Shown: positions 19,551-29,316, counted from the stretch's first letter. The stretch is 64,000 nt of DNA from Murdochiella vaginalis (GCF_900119705.1 NZ_LT632322.1:868001-932000); one strand, 5' to 3'. A program made the numbers and translations. The notes: a model not told the origin generated them from the sequence alone.

Positions 19551-19565
19551 TCGAAGGGGGAGGTC

Positions 19566-20312
19566 ATGCAAAACATCCTCTTACGCATAGCCTATGACGG
19601 CACAGATTTCTCCGGCTATCAGGAACAGATCGGAAAACGTACGGTTGCCGGCATATTACGGGAGGCGGTGGAGGCGGTCACCTTGCGATCGACACGCCTT
19701 CTGGCTGCGGGGCGCACCGATCGTGGTGTACATGCCGAAGAGCAAGCCGTGAATTTTTTGACCTCTCTCGATTGGCCGGAGGAAGCTTTTTTTCATGCGA
19801 TTCAAAATCGATTGCCGGAGGATGTGCTGCTCTTGTCGGCGCAAAAAATGGCACCGACGTTTCATGCGCGCTTTTCTCCCCATGTGACGACATATCGATT
19901 CACGGTGGAGAATGCGGCTCTTTTATTGCCCACCGAAAGGCGGAACATTTTTTTGTATACCTTTCCGCTGGATTATGAACGTATGCAGGCTGCAGTGCAG
20001 TGTTTTGAAGGAGAACACGATTTTTCCGCTTTTTCTTCCGCTGCACCATATCGAAATGCCTATCGAAAAGTGCTTCATGCGGAAGTGACCAAAAGCGGCA
20101 ATCGTTACTGTTTCCGATTTTCCGCAGAAAGCTTCTTACAATACCAGGTTCGAAGGATGGTGGGGGCAAGCCTGCTCGTCGGAAGAGGCGCGCTGACGCT
20201 GCAAAAGATGCAGGATGCTCTCTTGTCCCATTACGACGAATCCTTCGGCTTTTGTGCCGATGCGCAGGGGCTGGTATTGGAATCCGTCCGCTACATAAAA
20301 AAACCTCGGTAG
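19566..20312 (+). CDS. truA: tRNA pseudouridine(38-40) synthase TruA
   Basis: A 248-residue TruA with the catalytic Asp in AAGRTDRGVHAEEQ, the IAYDGTDFSGYQ start and the FLQYQVRRMVGASLLVGRG C-terminal motif. It modifies positions 38-40 in the tRNA anticodon arm. truA after ecfT is the common Firmicutes arrangement; rplM-rpsI, which often follow, are absent here. No convincing terminator is seen in the 148 bases before the next start. Confidence 0.95.
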   Translation: MQNILLRIAYDGTDFSGYQEQIGKRTVAGILREAVEAVTLRSTRLLAAGRTDRGVHAEEQAVNFLTSLDWPEEAFFHAIQNRLPEDVLLLSAQKMAPTFHARFSPHVTTYRFTVENAALLLPTERRNIFLYTFPLDYERMQAAVQCFEGEHDFSAFSSAAPYRNAYRKVLHAEVTKSGNRYCFRFSAESFLQYQVRRMVGASLLVGRGALTLQKMQDALLSHYDESFGFCADAQGLVLESVRYIKKPR

Positions 20313-20373
20313 GAAAATGTTCTACTTGTTGAAAGTCGGTCATTTGTTGCCTGTAATATTTTTGTAATAACTA

Positions 20374-20402
20374 TTGACAAAACGTTGCAATCCCGTTACG
20401 AT
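20374..20402 (+). promoter_or_regulatory. Sigma-A type promoter of the SH3/NlpC gene
   Basis: -35 TTGACA at 20374-20379, 17-base spacer, -10 TACGAT at 20397-20402. It gives a leader of about 50 bases before the GTG start at 20461. Confidence 0.78.
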
Positions 20403-20460
20403 GACTGTAGCAAATAGCCATTTAACTCGCCATAGGCAGTTTACATATAAGGAGGATGAC

Positions 20461-22266
20461 GTGGACAAGAAACGAGTAGGTGCAATCGTCGGTGTAGCAG
20501 GCGTTGCCGGTGTTATTGCCGCAACACAGTTCATGAATATTGATGCGTCAAATGCGGACTATGTGACGAAGAATCTCGAAGCGCAGTATAAAGAGTCGCT
20601 GAAAGTCATGGACCAGGCCAGCTCCTCCGATGCCGTAAGTACGACGGACCAGCAGTCGAAAGAGGCTGTTGCCGACAAGGTTTTTGATCCGGTACAGAAG
20701 GTGGAATACCGTATTTCGACCGATAAGCCGTCCGAAGAAGCGGTAGACGAAGAGGCACGCACGAAGCCTGCGGAAAAGAACCAACCTTCCAAAGATACCA
20801 CACAGGCCGGTGATCGTCTTTCCTTCCTCGAAGTGAAGCCTAAAGCGGAAAGCAGTACCGAGAAGAAAGAAGAACGCGTCTTTACAGAAGAAGAAATCGC
20901 AAAAACCATTCCGGAAGAGCAAAATGAGCAGAATCCGGAGTTTTCACCGGAGACCAGTAAGCCGTATCTGGGCGTGGTCATTACGGATGCGCTGAATGTG
21001 CGTCAGAAGCCGACGCTCAATGCGGATGTTGTTACGCTCTTTCTGCGTGGCGAAGTGGTTCGCGGTTCCATTGACAGCGACTGGATCGCTGTAGAAAGCT
21101 CCGGCGCCCTGGTTGGTTATGTTAACCGCCACTTTGTCCAGCCGGTGACCGAAGAACAAGCGGAAGCGCAAGAAGAAGCAAATCGTATTGCTGCCGAAAA
21201 GAAGGCAGAAGAAGCGCGTATCGCCGCGGAAAAGCAAGCCGAAGAAGAGCGTATCGCGAAAGAAAAAGAGGAAGAAGCCAAAGCATCTTCCGAGAAAGCG
21301 GAGCAGGAACAGCGCGAGGCGGAACAAAAAGCGGCAGAAGAAAAGGCAAGGAAAGAAGAGCAAGAGAAGCAGGAACAAGCAGCCGTTTCCGGGTACGTGA
21401 ATTGCGATGTCATCAACGTGCGTTCCCAGGCGGACTTAAAATCGCCCGTAATCGGTTCCTTGTATGCGAACTCGGCTATTGAAGGAACCCGCGAAGGCGA
21501 CTGGATTCGCTTTGATTTTTACGGTCAGACGGGTTATGTCTATGCGAATCTGATCGGTAGCGCAAAGATCACCATTTCGCCGGAGAACACGCCAAAAAGC
21601 GCAGAAAAGGCGCGTCAGGAAGAAGAGGCCAAGAAGCCCAAAGAACGGGCAGGTTACGTGCGTGTTGCCGCCAATGTTCGTAAGGGACCGGGCACGAACT
21701 ACGAAATCCTTACCACGTTCGGCGTCAATCGCTATGTAGAAGGCGTCGAATCCGATGGTTGGGTCAAGTTTGACTATGACGGACAGGAAGCCTATATTTC
21801 TTCGGTATTATTAGCAGATGAAAAGATCGCGGTACCGGAACCCAAGCCGGCGGAAGAGAATCCGAAGCAACCGGACGAAAAGGAGGAAAGCGGAAGCTAT
21901 TCTTCCATCGCTGAATTTGCACGCGCGCAGGTCGGTAAGCCCTATGTATATTGCGCCAGCGGCCCGGGAGCGTATGATTGTTCCGGCTTGGTCATGAGAG
22001 CCTATAGCAACATCGGCATATCCCTGCCGCATTCGGCTATGCGCCAAGCCAATTATGGTTATTCCGTATCGAGGGAGAACCTCCAGCCGGGCGATCTCGT
22101 CTTCTTCACAACGGATGGAACCGGTGAGATCAGTCACGTCGGCATTTATGTTGGCGACGGCATGATGGTTCATGCTTCGTCACCGCGCGTCGGCGTCATC
22201 CTTTCCAACATCTACGACAATTGGTATCGGAACCGCTTTATGGGCGCGCGTCGTCTGGTCAACTGA
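20461..22266 (+). CDS. Secreted SH3-domain NlpC/P60 peptidoglycan hydrolase
   Basis: A 601-residue exported cell-wall hydrolase. The start is GTG behind AAGGAGG at 20449-20455. The hydrophobic N-terminus (RVGAIVGVAGVAGVIAATQF) is a signal peptide or anchor. Three bacterial SH3 domains lie at about residues 167-225, 310-365 and 397-455. A Glu/Ala/Lys-rich, probably coiled-coil segment (EEARIAAEKQAEEERIAKE type) separates the first two. The NlpC/P60 domain (481-601) has Cys507 in YDCSGLV, His559 in SHVGIY and His571 in VHAS. It likely cleaves stem-peptide gamma-D-Glu bonds during division or turnover. Confidence 0.94.
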   Translation: MDKKRVGAIVGVAGVAGVIAATQFMNIDASNADYVTKNLEAQYKESLKVMDQASSSDAVSTTDQQSKEAVADKVFDPVQKVEYRISTDKPSEEAVDEEARTKPAEKNQPSKDTTQAGDRLSFLEVKPKAESSTEKKEERVFTEEEIAKTIPEEQNEQNPEFSPETSKPYLGVVITDALNVRQKPTLNADVVTLFLRGEVVRGSIDSDWIAVESSGALVGYVNRHFVQPVTEEQAEAQEEANRIAAEKKAEEARIAAEKQAEEERIAKEKEEEAKASSEKAEQEQREAEQKAAEEKARKEEQEKQEQAAVSGYVNCDVINVRSQADLKSPVIGSLYANSAIEGTREGDWIRFDFYGQTGYVYANLIGSAKITISPENTPKSAEKARQEEEAKKPKERAGYVRVAANVRKGPGTNYEILTTFGVNRYVEGVESDGWVKFDYDGQEAYISSVLLADEKIAVPEPKPAEENPKQPDEKEESGSYSSIAEFARAQVGKPYVYCASGPGAYDCSGLVMRAYSNIGISLPHSAMRQANYGYSVSRENLQPGDLVFFTTDGTGEISHVGIYVGDGMMVHASSPRVGVILSNIYDNWYRNRFMGARRLVN

Positions 22267-22295
22267 TTTCCCGTAGATGAAGTTTCAGTAATAAC

Positions 22296-22326
22296 AGCGC
22301 TGTACTTCGGTACAGCGCTTTTCTTA
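22296..22326 (+). terminator. Terminator after the NlpC/P60 gene
   Basis: A perfect 10-bp stem AGCGCTGTAC (22296-22305) with a TTCG tetraloop and matching arm to 22319, then TTTTCTT. Confidence 0.9.
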
Positions 22327-22371
22327 TGACTTTCGAAATTTCGGGTATTATCCATACGCAAGGAGGATAGG

Positions 22372-23403
22372 ATGAACGAAAAAGATAGAAAAAGCTCTTT
22401 TCCGCAGGGAGAACGGGCAGAAAGAAAAGTAGCATTCAGTTTGATTCAGCCTTCCGGCGATTTAACCATCGGTAACTATTTGGGAGCGATTAAAAATTTT
22501 GTCCGCATGCAGGATGAATATGATTGCATTTTTGGCGTCGCCAATTTACATGCCATTACCGTCACACAGGTGGCGGCAGACCTGCGGCGTCGTTCCTTGG
22601 AGGTCATCGCCTACATTGTGGCCAGTGGTGTAGATCCGGCGAAAGCGACACTGTTCATCCAATCGCAGGTGCCGGAACATGCGGAGCTGGCCTGGGTGCT
22701 TAATTCCATCAGCTCCATCGGTCAATTGCAGCGCATGACGCAATTTAAGGATAAGGCCCAAAAACACGCCGACAACCTCAATGCGGCACTGCTCACGTAT
22801 CCGGTGCTGATGGCCGCAGATATCCTTCTCTATCAGAGTCATGTCGTACCGGTGGGGGCGGATCAGAAGCAGCATTTGGAATTTACGCGCGACTTGGCGG
22901 AGCGTTTTAACTCTCGCTACTCACCGACCTTCACTGTGCCGGAGCCCTTGAGCGATGAAAATGCAACGCGCATCATGAGCCTGAAGGATCCGTATTCGAA
23001 GATGAGCAAATCCGATCCGGATGAAAATGCCTATATTTTAATGAAAGACGATCCGGCGGCCATTCGCCGTAAAATCGCTCGGGCGGTGACGGATTCCGAA
23101 GCGCATTTCTGCTATCGTCCGGAGCAGGCGGGATTGATGAATCTTATCAATCTCTATGCGGCCTATGCGGAATGCACGCCGAATGAAGTGGTGGAACGTT
23201 TCCATGACAGCGATTATGCGTCTTTTAAGAGAGCCTTAGCGGACCTGGTAGTGGGTGTAATGGATCCCATTCGCACGCGTTTCCTATCCTTGATGGAGGA
23301 TAAAAAAGAGTTAGAGGAGATCAGCCATGATGGCGCGTTGGCCGCGCAACGCGTGGCCCGTCGAACGCTCTCCAAGGTGTATCGAAAAGTGGGGCTGCTG
23401 TAA
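22372..23403 (+). CDS. trpS: Tryptophan-tRNA ligase
   Basis: A 343-residue class I synthetase. The HIGH-type motif is TIGN in PSGDLTIGNYLGAIKNF, and the KMSKS motif is intact (YSKMSKSDPDENAY). The rest matches the about 330-residue family, with a short charged N-terminal extension. It starts behind AAGGAGG. No T-box leader is visible in the 45 bases between the preceding terminator and the start. Confidence 0.96.
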   Translation: MNEKDRKSSFPQGERAERKVAFSLIQPSGDLTIGNYLGAIKNFVRMQDEYDCIFGVANLHAITVTQVAADLRRRSLEVIAYIVASGVDPAKATLFIQSQVPEHAELAWVLNSISSIGQLQRMTQFKDKAQKHADNLNAALLTYPVLMAADILLYQSHVVPVGADQKQHLEFTRDLAERFNSRYSPTFTVPEPLSDENATRIMSLKDPYSKMSKSDPDENAYILMKDDPAAIRRKIARAVTDSEAHFCYRPEQAGLMNLINLYAAYAECTPNEVVERFHDSDYASFKRALADLVVGVMDPIRTRFLSLMEDKKELEEISHDGALAAQRVARRTLSKVYRKVGLL

Positions 23404-23420
23404 GAGATATAAAAAGCAAT

Positions 23421-23455
23421 AAAAAGGGAGGTGCCACGTTGGCACCTCCCTTTTT
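23421..23455. terminator. Bidirectional terminator between trpS and ppdK
   Basis: Arms AAAAAGGGAGGTGCC (23421-23435) and its complement (23441-23455) flank a five-base loop. The A-tract on the left and T-tract on the right let it serve both convergent genes. Confidence 0.9.
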
Positions 23456-23487
23456 ATGCGCTACAAAAATTGCAGTGCATTGCGATG

Positions 23488-26115
23488 TTAGTTTTTCTTT
23501 GCTTCCACAACCGCCTGTGCCGCCGCTAAGCGAGCGATGGGCACGCGGTACGGTGAGCAGGATACATAATCCAGACCGACACCATCCAAGAACTTCACCG
23601 TTGCCGGATCGCCGCCGTGTTCGCCGCAGATACCCAAGTGCAGATCCGGGTTTGCTGCGCGGCCGTTCTTCACAGCCATCTTGACGAGTTGACCGACGCC
23701 CTTCTGATCCAAGGAGACGAACGGATCACGCTCGAAGATCTTCTTTTCGGTGTATTCCGGCAGGAAGGAACCGGCGTCATCACGGGAGAAGCCGAAGCTC
23801 ATCTGCGTTAAGTCGTTGGTACCGAAGGAGAAGAACTGTGCGGTTTCGGCAATTTCACCAGCCAAGAGAGCGGCACGCGGCGTTTCAATCATGGTGCCGA
23901 CGAGGTAGTCAAGCTTGCGTCCCTGCTCTTCAAAGACCTTCTCGACTTCGTCGCGTACGACCTTCTCGACATAGCGATACTCTTTATCATCCACGGTGAG
24001 CGGAATCATGATTTCCGGAACGATGTTCTTCACGCCGTCATCCGTTGCGCGCAGTGCAGCTTGCACAATGGCGCGGGAGATAGAGGCGTAGATGGACGGC
24101 CAGGTGATCGCCAGACGCAGACCGCGGTGACCAAGCATCGGGTTGGCTTCTGCTAATGCATTGACGCGCGCTTTAACTTCGTCCAGAGAGATGTTCATCA
24201 GGTCGGCAACATGTTGCTGTTCGGCATCCGTGTGCGGCACAAATTCATGCAGCGGTGGATCGAGCAGACGTACGGTCATGGGACGTTCGCCGACGATCTT
24301 GTACATCTGATAGAAATCTTCTTCCAGCATCGGACGAGTTTCATCCAGTGCCTTCTGACGGGTTTCTTCATCCTTCGCAAGGATCATTTCGCGCACCACG
24401 TTGATGCGGTCGCCTTCGAAGAACATATGCTCGGTACGGCAAAGGCCGATACCTTCCGCACCAAATTCAATGGCCTGCTTCGCGTCACGCGGTGTATCCG
24501 CATTGGTACGCACCTGCAGACGTTTGATCTCATTGACCCAGCCCATAAATTCACCGAAATCGCCGGTGAGCGCCGGCGCTTCTGTCGGCAATTCTCCTTC
24601 ATAAACAGCACCCGTGGAGCCATCCAGCGACAGCGTGTCGTTGGTGGTGTAGACCTTGCCGTTAATGGTGAGCGTCTGGGCATCATAGTCAATGCGCAGA
24701 TCATGTGCGCCGGAAACACAGCATTTGCCCATGCCGCGAGCGACGACAGCCGCATGGGAGGTCATACCGCCGCGTGCCGTGACGATACCCTGTGCGGAAA
24801 CCATGCCGCGCAAATCTTCCGGCGAGGTTTCATTACGAACCAACAGAACCGCTTCGCCATTCTGCGTACGCTTTTCCGCATCATCCGCACTGAAGGAGAT
24901 TTTGCCTGAAGCTGCGCCCGGAGAAGCTGCAAGGCCCTTGGTCAGCATGATCGCATTTTTCAGCGATGCTGCTGTGAAGGTGGGATGTAGCAGTTGATCC
25001 AAAGACTTGGGGTCGACGCGCGTAATGGCGGTTTCCTTGTCGATTTTTCCTTCATGCACCAGGTCGACCGCAACTTTCAAGGCAGCCTGTGCGGTGCGCT
25101 TGCCGTTACGAGTCTGCAGCAGGAAGAGCTGTTCATCCTGAATCGTGAATTCCATATCCTGCATATCAGCATAGTGATCTTCCAGAAGGTGTGCCGTCTT
25201 CACGAATTCTTCATAGACATGCGGCATTTCTTCTTCCAGATGAGCGATGGTGGACGGAGTACGGATACCGGCCACGACGTCTTCGCCCTGCGCATTGATG
25301 AGGTATTCGCCGAAGATTGCATTTTCGCCGGTTGCCGGATTACGCGTAAAGGCAACACCTGTACCGGAGGTATCGGACATATTACCGAAGACCATCTGCT
25401 GCACGTTAACGGCGGTGCCCAGATCGTCGGAAATTTCATTCATCTTGCGGTACAGGATGGCGCGTTCATTGTTCCAGCTTTCGAAAACGGCTGTAATGGC
25501 TTTTTCAAGCTGTTTACGCGGATCCTGCGGGAATTCTTCGCCGGTCAGTTCCTTATACAGAACCTTGTACTCTTCGGCGATTTCCTTTAACTGTTCCGCG
25601 CTGAGCTGATAGTCCTGCTCCACGTTCGCTTTTTCTTTTTCTTTTTCCAAAATCGCTTCAAACTTGTTTCGATCCAGACCGATGGCAACATCGGAGAACA
25701 TCGTAATGAAGCGACGATAGGAGTCATACGCCCAGTGCGGATTGCCGGATTTTTCGGCAACGGCTTTGACGGAAACATCGTTCAAACCGAGGTTCAGAAT
25801 GGTATCCATCATGCCCGGCATAGAAATGGGGGCACCGGAGCGCACCGAAACGAGCAGGGGATCGGACTCGTCGCCAAATTTCTTTCCTGTGGTCTCTTCG
25901 AGATGCTTCATATGCTCACGGATCTCTTCCTGCAATTCCGGCCAGAGCTTTTGCTCTTTTTGGAATTCGGTGCAGGCTTCTGTCGTGACGATAAAGCCTT
26001 GCGGCACACGAATGCCCAAGTTGGTCATCTCGGCAAGGTTCGCGCCCTTTCCACCGAGAAGAAGGCGCTGGTCGCGATTGCCTTCCTTAAAGTCATAAAC
26101 AAATTTCTTTCCCAT
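23488..26115 (-). CDS. ppdK: Pyruvate, phosphate dikinase
   Basis: An 875-residue PPDK (pyruvate + ATP + Pi to PEP + AMP + PPi, reversible). The N-terminal ATP-grasp domain opens MGKKFVYDFKEGNRDQRLLL. The phosphohistidine domain has His454 in GGMTSHAAVVARGMG. The C-terminal PEP/pyruvate barrel has FGTNDLTQMSFGFSRDD and GICGEHGGDP. The frame is open to 26319, but homology starts at 26115, behind GAAAGGAGAAC. In anaerobes PPDK often works glycolytically to save ATP, or gluconeogenically from pyruvate. It is monocistronic and convergent with trpS. Confidence 0.97.
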   Translation of the reverse strand: MGKKFVYDFKEGNRDQRLLLGGKGANLAEMTNLGIRVPQGFIVTTEACTEFQKEQKLWPELQEEIREHMKHLEETTGKKFGDESDPLLVSVRSGAPISMPGMMDTILNLGLNDVSVKAVAEKSGNPHWAYDSYRRFITMFSDVAIGLDRNKFEAILEKEKEKANVEQDYQLSAEQLKEIAEEYKVLYKELTGEEFPQDPRKQLEKAITAVFESWNNERAILYRKMNEISDDLGTAVNVQQMVFGNMSDTSGTGVAFTRNPATGENAIFGEYLINAQGEDVVAGIRTPSTIAHLEEEMPHVYEEFVKTAHLLEDHYADMQDMEFTIQDEQLFLLQTRNGKRTAQAALKVAVDLVHEGKIDKETAITRVDPKSLDQLLHPTFTAASLKNAIMLTKGLAASPGAASGKISFSADDAEKRTQNGEAVLLVRNETSPEDLRGMVSAQGIVTARGGMTSHAAVVARGMGKCCVSGAHDLRIDYDAQTLTINGKVYTTNDTLSLDGSTGAVYEGELPTEAPALTGDFGEFMGWVNEIKRLQVRTNADTPRDAKQAIEFGAEGIGLCRTEHMFFEGDRINVVREMILAKDEETRQKALDETRPMLEEDFYQMYKIVGERPMTVRLLDPPLHEFVPHTDAEQQHVADLMNISLDEVKARVNALAEANPMLGHRGLRLAITWPSIYASISRAIVQAALRATDDGVKNIVPEIMIPLTVDDKEYRYVEKVVRDEVEKVFEEQGRKLDYLVGTMIETPRAALLAGEIAETAQFFSFGTNDLTQMSFGFSRDDAGSFLPEYTEKKIFERDPFVSLDQKGVGQLVKMAVKNGRAANPDLHLGICGEHGGDPATVKFLDGVGLDYVSCSPYRVPIARLAAAQAVVEAKKN

Positions 26116-26427
26116 CGTACGTTGTTCTCCTTTCTTCGGATCGCTCCCGAAAACGGGCGATATCCGCAGCCATCGGGCAAAGCCCGAATCACAAAACCAC
26201 GCTCTTACTATACCCTCAAAGAGAAATTCTCTTCGATGTGGAATAGAGAAAATGTCATGCGCACGGCGAAAGTTCTCGCACTCGATACGATCGCATGCAC
26301 TAAAAATTTTATCACACAATGGGATAAAAAGGAGAAAATTCAGAAGCGAAGCTCCATCTCCTGCGCAACTTTATCCGTATAATTGGGGAGTATGGTAAGA
26401 TATAGAGAATAAACGAAGGAGGAACGC
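26116..26427. other. Divergent intergenic region (ppdK / small membrane protein)
   Basis: 312 bases without a convincing gene. On the ppdK side it holds two small hairpins: CCCG-AAAA-CGGG (26146-26157) and CGGGC-AAA-GCCCG (26174-26186). Both lie in the presumed ppdK leader, and their arms could pair alternatively. Close to the plus-strand gene there is TATAAT at 26378-26383 and an extended-type TGGTAAGAT at 26393-26401, either of which might be a -10 element; no good -35 goes with them. Confidence 0.45.
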
Positions 26428-26577
26428 ATGAAAGCAGTAAACAAAAAAGAAAAAAATAAGGCTTCGGAACGAAATCGCAATGGCCGTGCGATGTGGATTC
26501 GTGTTCTTGCCCTTATTTTGGCCATCTCCATGGTGCTTGGCGTATTGATCGTCGGCGTCGGTTCATTCGGCTTTTAA
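26428..26577 (+). CDS. Small single-pass membrane protein
   Basis: A 49-residue protein. The first about 20 residues are Lys/Arg/Asn-rich (MKAVNKKEKNKASERNRNGR), followed by one hydrophobic helix (WIRVLALILAISMVLGVLIV) and GVGSFGF. It has a good AAGGAGGAACGC ribosome binding site, and valS begins nine bases after its stop. It resembles the small one-helix DUF4044-like proteins of Firmicutes in layout, but I cannot assign it to that family. The function is unknown. Confidence 0.7.
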   Translation: MKAVNKKEKNKASERNRNGRAMWIRVLALILAISMVLGVLIVGVGSFGF

Positions 26578-26586
26578 GGAGGGATC

Positions 26587-29241
26587 ATGAAAAATCTGGA
26601 AAAAACCTATGATCCGAAGGCGTTTGAGAAACGCATCTATGACTCCTGGCTTGCCGACGGCGATTTTACGGCCGATGCGAAAAGCGAGAAACCGGCCTAT
26701 TCCATTGTTATGCCTCCTCCGAACGTAACGGGTCAGTTACACATGGGTCATGCTCTTAACAATACGCTGCAGGATATTCTCATTCGCTGGAAGCGTATGT
26801 CCGGTTACGAAACACTCTGGGTGCCGGGAACGGATCATGCGTCCATTTCTACCGAAAGCAAAGTGGTACAGAAACTGGAGGCCGAGGGAAAAACCAAGCA
26901 AGACATCGGCCGTAAAAAATTCCTGGAAGAGGCTTGGGCATGGTCGGAAAAGTATGGCGGACGCATTCGTGAGCAGCTAAAAAAATTGGGCGTTTCCTGT
27001 GACTGGAGCCGCGAACGGTTTACGCTGGACGAAGGACTCTCCCATGCGGTGTATCACGTTTTTGAGACACTCTACAACGAAGGACATATCTATCGCGGCG
27101 ATCGCATCGTGAACTGGTGTCCGAACTGTGGAACGGCCATTTCCGACGCCGAAGTGGATCATGCGGATGATGAAGGACATCTCTGGCATATTCGCTATCC
27201 GTTTGCGGAAGGCGACGGGTATCTGACCGTCGCAACGACGCGTCCGGAGACGATGCTCGGCGACTTGGCCGTGGCGGTCAATCCGGAAGATGAACGCTAC
27301 ACGGCTCTACTTGGTAAGAAGCTCATCTTGCCTTTAGTGGGCCGTGAAATTCCGGTCATTGCCGATGACTATGTCGATAAAGAATACGGCACCGGCTGTG
27401 TAAAAATTACACCGAGCCATGATCCGAACGACTTTGCAGTAGGAGAGCGCCATCATCTGGGACAATGTGTGGTCATCAATACCGATGCCACCATTGCCAA
27501 AGGCTATGAACCCTATTCCGGCCTGGATCGTTTCACCGCACGCAAGCGCATGGTGGCGGATCTGGAGGAACAAGGCTTACTGGATCATGTTGAGGATCTC
27601 ACCCATGCTGTGGGTCATTGCGAACGCTGCGGAACCGTTATTGAGCCGTTACTTTCCAAACAGTGGTTCGTTGCCATGAAGGACTACATCCAAGGCGCGA
27701 AGAAAGCGCTGAATGACGGGGAGTTGCAGCTTGTTCCCGCTCGTTTTTCGAGCATCTATAACAACTGGGTCGACAATATTCACGACTGGACAATTTCTCG
27801 TCAGCTCTGGTGGGGACATCGCCTGCCGGTCTATTATTGTGATCATTGCGGTGAAGTGGTCGTTTCCGAATCGACACCGGACGTTTGCCCGAAATGCGGC
27901 GAAACGGCCTTTACACAGGATCCGGATACCTTGGACACTTGGTTTTCCTCTGCTCTTTGGCCATTCTCGACACTTGGTTGGCCGGAAAAAACGGAAGATC
28001 TTGAAAAATTCTTCCCAACCGACACGCTCGTTACCGGTTATGACATTATCTTTTTCTGGGTTATTCGCATGGTATTCAGCGCCGAGCATTTTCTCGGCAA
28101 GTCGCCATTTTCCCATGTCTATTTCAACGGTCTCGTACGCGATGAACAGGGAAGAAAGATGTCTAAGTCGTTAGGAAACGGCGTCGATCCCTTGGAAATC
28201 ATCGATCAATACGGCGCAGATGCGCTGCGTTATACGCTGGTAACCGGCAATACGCCGGGAAATGATACGCGTTTTTCCGAAAAGCGCGTCGAGGCCAGCC
28301 GCAACTTTGCCAATAAGCTCTGGAATGCGACCCGTTTTGTATTGATGAATGTCGAAGAAGATCTCGTGGAGGATCTTTCGCCGGAGGAGTGGACGGTTGA
28401 AGATCGTTGGATCCTTTCGTCGTTGAATACCCTGGAAGAGACCGTGGATCAGAATCTCCATCGTTTTGAAATCGGCTTGGCGACCCAAGCAATTTACGAT
28501 TTTACGTGGTTCTCTTTCTGCGATTGGTACATTGAAATGGTAAAAGAGCGACTCTACGGTGCGGATCCGAAAGCCAAACGCTGTGCCTTGTCGGTGCTTT
28601 TACATGTGTTGCGTGCGGTGGTACGCCTGCTGCATCCCGTGATGCCTTTTATCACAGAAGAAATTTGGGCTGCGCTTCCGGGCACGACCGGAAAGATTCT
28701 TCACGCGCCGTATCCGACGGCAGATGCATCCTTCCATTTTCCTCGTGAAGAGGCGGCCATGGATCGTATTTTGCGCGCGGTAACCGCCATCCGCAACGAA
28801 CGGCAATCGCGCAATATTTCTCTCTCCAAAAAAGGAAAAGTAGTCTTTTATGCTGCGGAGAAAGAAACTCGCGCGATGCTGGAAGAAATGAAGAGCCGTA
28901 TCATGACTCTTGCCGGTGCCAACGAGGTGGAGATTCTTGCACAGGATCCACAGCTGGAAGGTGCGGCAACTATTGTTCAGGAACAGCTGAAAATTTATGT
29001 TCCGCTTGCCGGCCTTATGGATTATGAGGCGGAGCTGGAAAAACTGACGAAAGAAAAACAGCGTATCGAGGGCGAAATTGCCCGTTTGACGAAAAAGCTG
29101 AGTAATGCCGGCTTTGTCAACAAAGCCCCTGCAGCGGTGGTCGAGAAAGAGCGCGAAAAGTTAGCATCGTATGAAAGCCTTTTGCCGGAGGTGTTGCAAG
29201 CGTTGGCGGACACCGAAGCCCTAGCTAACGCGGAACATTGA
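26587..29241 (+). CDS. valS: Valine-tRNA ligase
   Basis: An 884-residue ValRS. HIGH motif HMGH in PPPNVTGQLHMGHALNNTLQ. An editing (CP1) domain with the TTRPETMLGD segment. KMSKS in GRKMSKSLGNGVDPLEII. A C-terminal coiled-coil arm (LEKLTKEKQRIEGEIARLTK) is typical. CxxC pairs around NWCPNCGTAISDAE and CDHCGEVV suggest zinc ribbons. No T-box leader is present between the small upstream ORF and the start. Confidence 0.98.
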   Translation: MKNLEKTYDPKAFEKRIYDSWLADGDFTADAKSEKPAYSIVMPPPNVTGQLHMGHALNNTLQDILIRWKRMSGYETLWVPGTDHASISTESKVVQKLEAEGKTKQDIGRKKFLEEAWAWSEKYGGRIREQLKKLGVSCDWSRERFTLDEGLSHAVYHVFETLYNEGHIYRGDRIVNWCPNCGTAISDAEVDHADDEGHLWHIRYPFAEGDGYLTVATTRPETMLGDLAVAVNPEDERYTALLGKKLILPLVGREIPVIADDYVDKEYGTGCVKITPSHDPNDFAVGERHHLGQCVVINTDATIAKGYEPYSGLDRFTARKRMVADLEEQGLLDHVEDLTHAVGHCERCGTVIEPLLSKQWFVAMKDYIQGAKKALNDGELQLVPARFSSIYNNWVDNIHDWTISRQLWWGHRLPVYYCDHCGEVVVSESTPDVCPKCGETAFTQDPDTLDTWFSSALWPFSTLGWPEKTEDLEKFFPTDTLVTGYDIIFFWVIRMVFSAEHFLGKSPFSHVYFNGLVRDEQGRKMSKSLGNGVDPLEIIDQYGADALRYTLVTGNTPGNDTRFSEKRVEASRNFANKLWNATRFVLMNVEEDLVEDLSPEEWTVEDRWILSSLNTLEETVDQNLHRFEIGLATQAIYDFTWFSFCDWYIEMVKERLYGADPKAKRCALSVLLHVLRAVVRLLHPVMPFITEEIWAALPGTTGKILHAPYPTADASFHFPREEAAMDRILRAVTAIRNERQSRNISLSKKGKVVFYAAEKETRAMLEEMKSRIMTLAGANEVEILAQDPQLEGAATIVQEQLKIYVPLAGLMDYEAELEKLTKEKQRIEGEIARLTKKLSNAGFVNKAPAAVVEKEREKLASYESLLPEVLQALADTEALANAEH

Positions 29242-29316
29242 CGAGCAGGGTGATTCGTGTTACCATCTTACTCAGGTCGTATTGACCGAAGTAAAAATTT
29301 TGGAGGAATTAGTAAC

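Noticed and set aside
24211-24909. A 232-codon plus-strand open frame inside ppdK
   Set aside because: It is antisense to a highly conserved enzyme and shows no protein-family features.
26578-26586. T-box leader for valS
   Set aside because: There is no room: valS begins nine bases after a small ORF, and no T-box element is seen in the 312 bases before that ORF.
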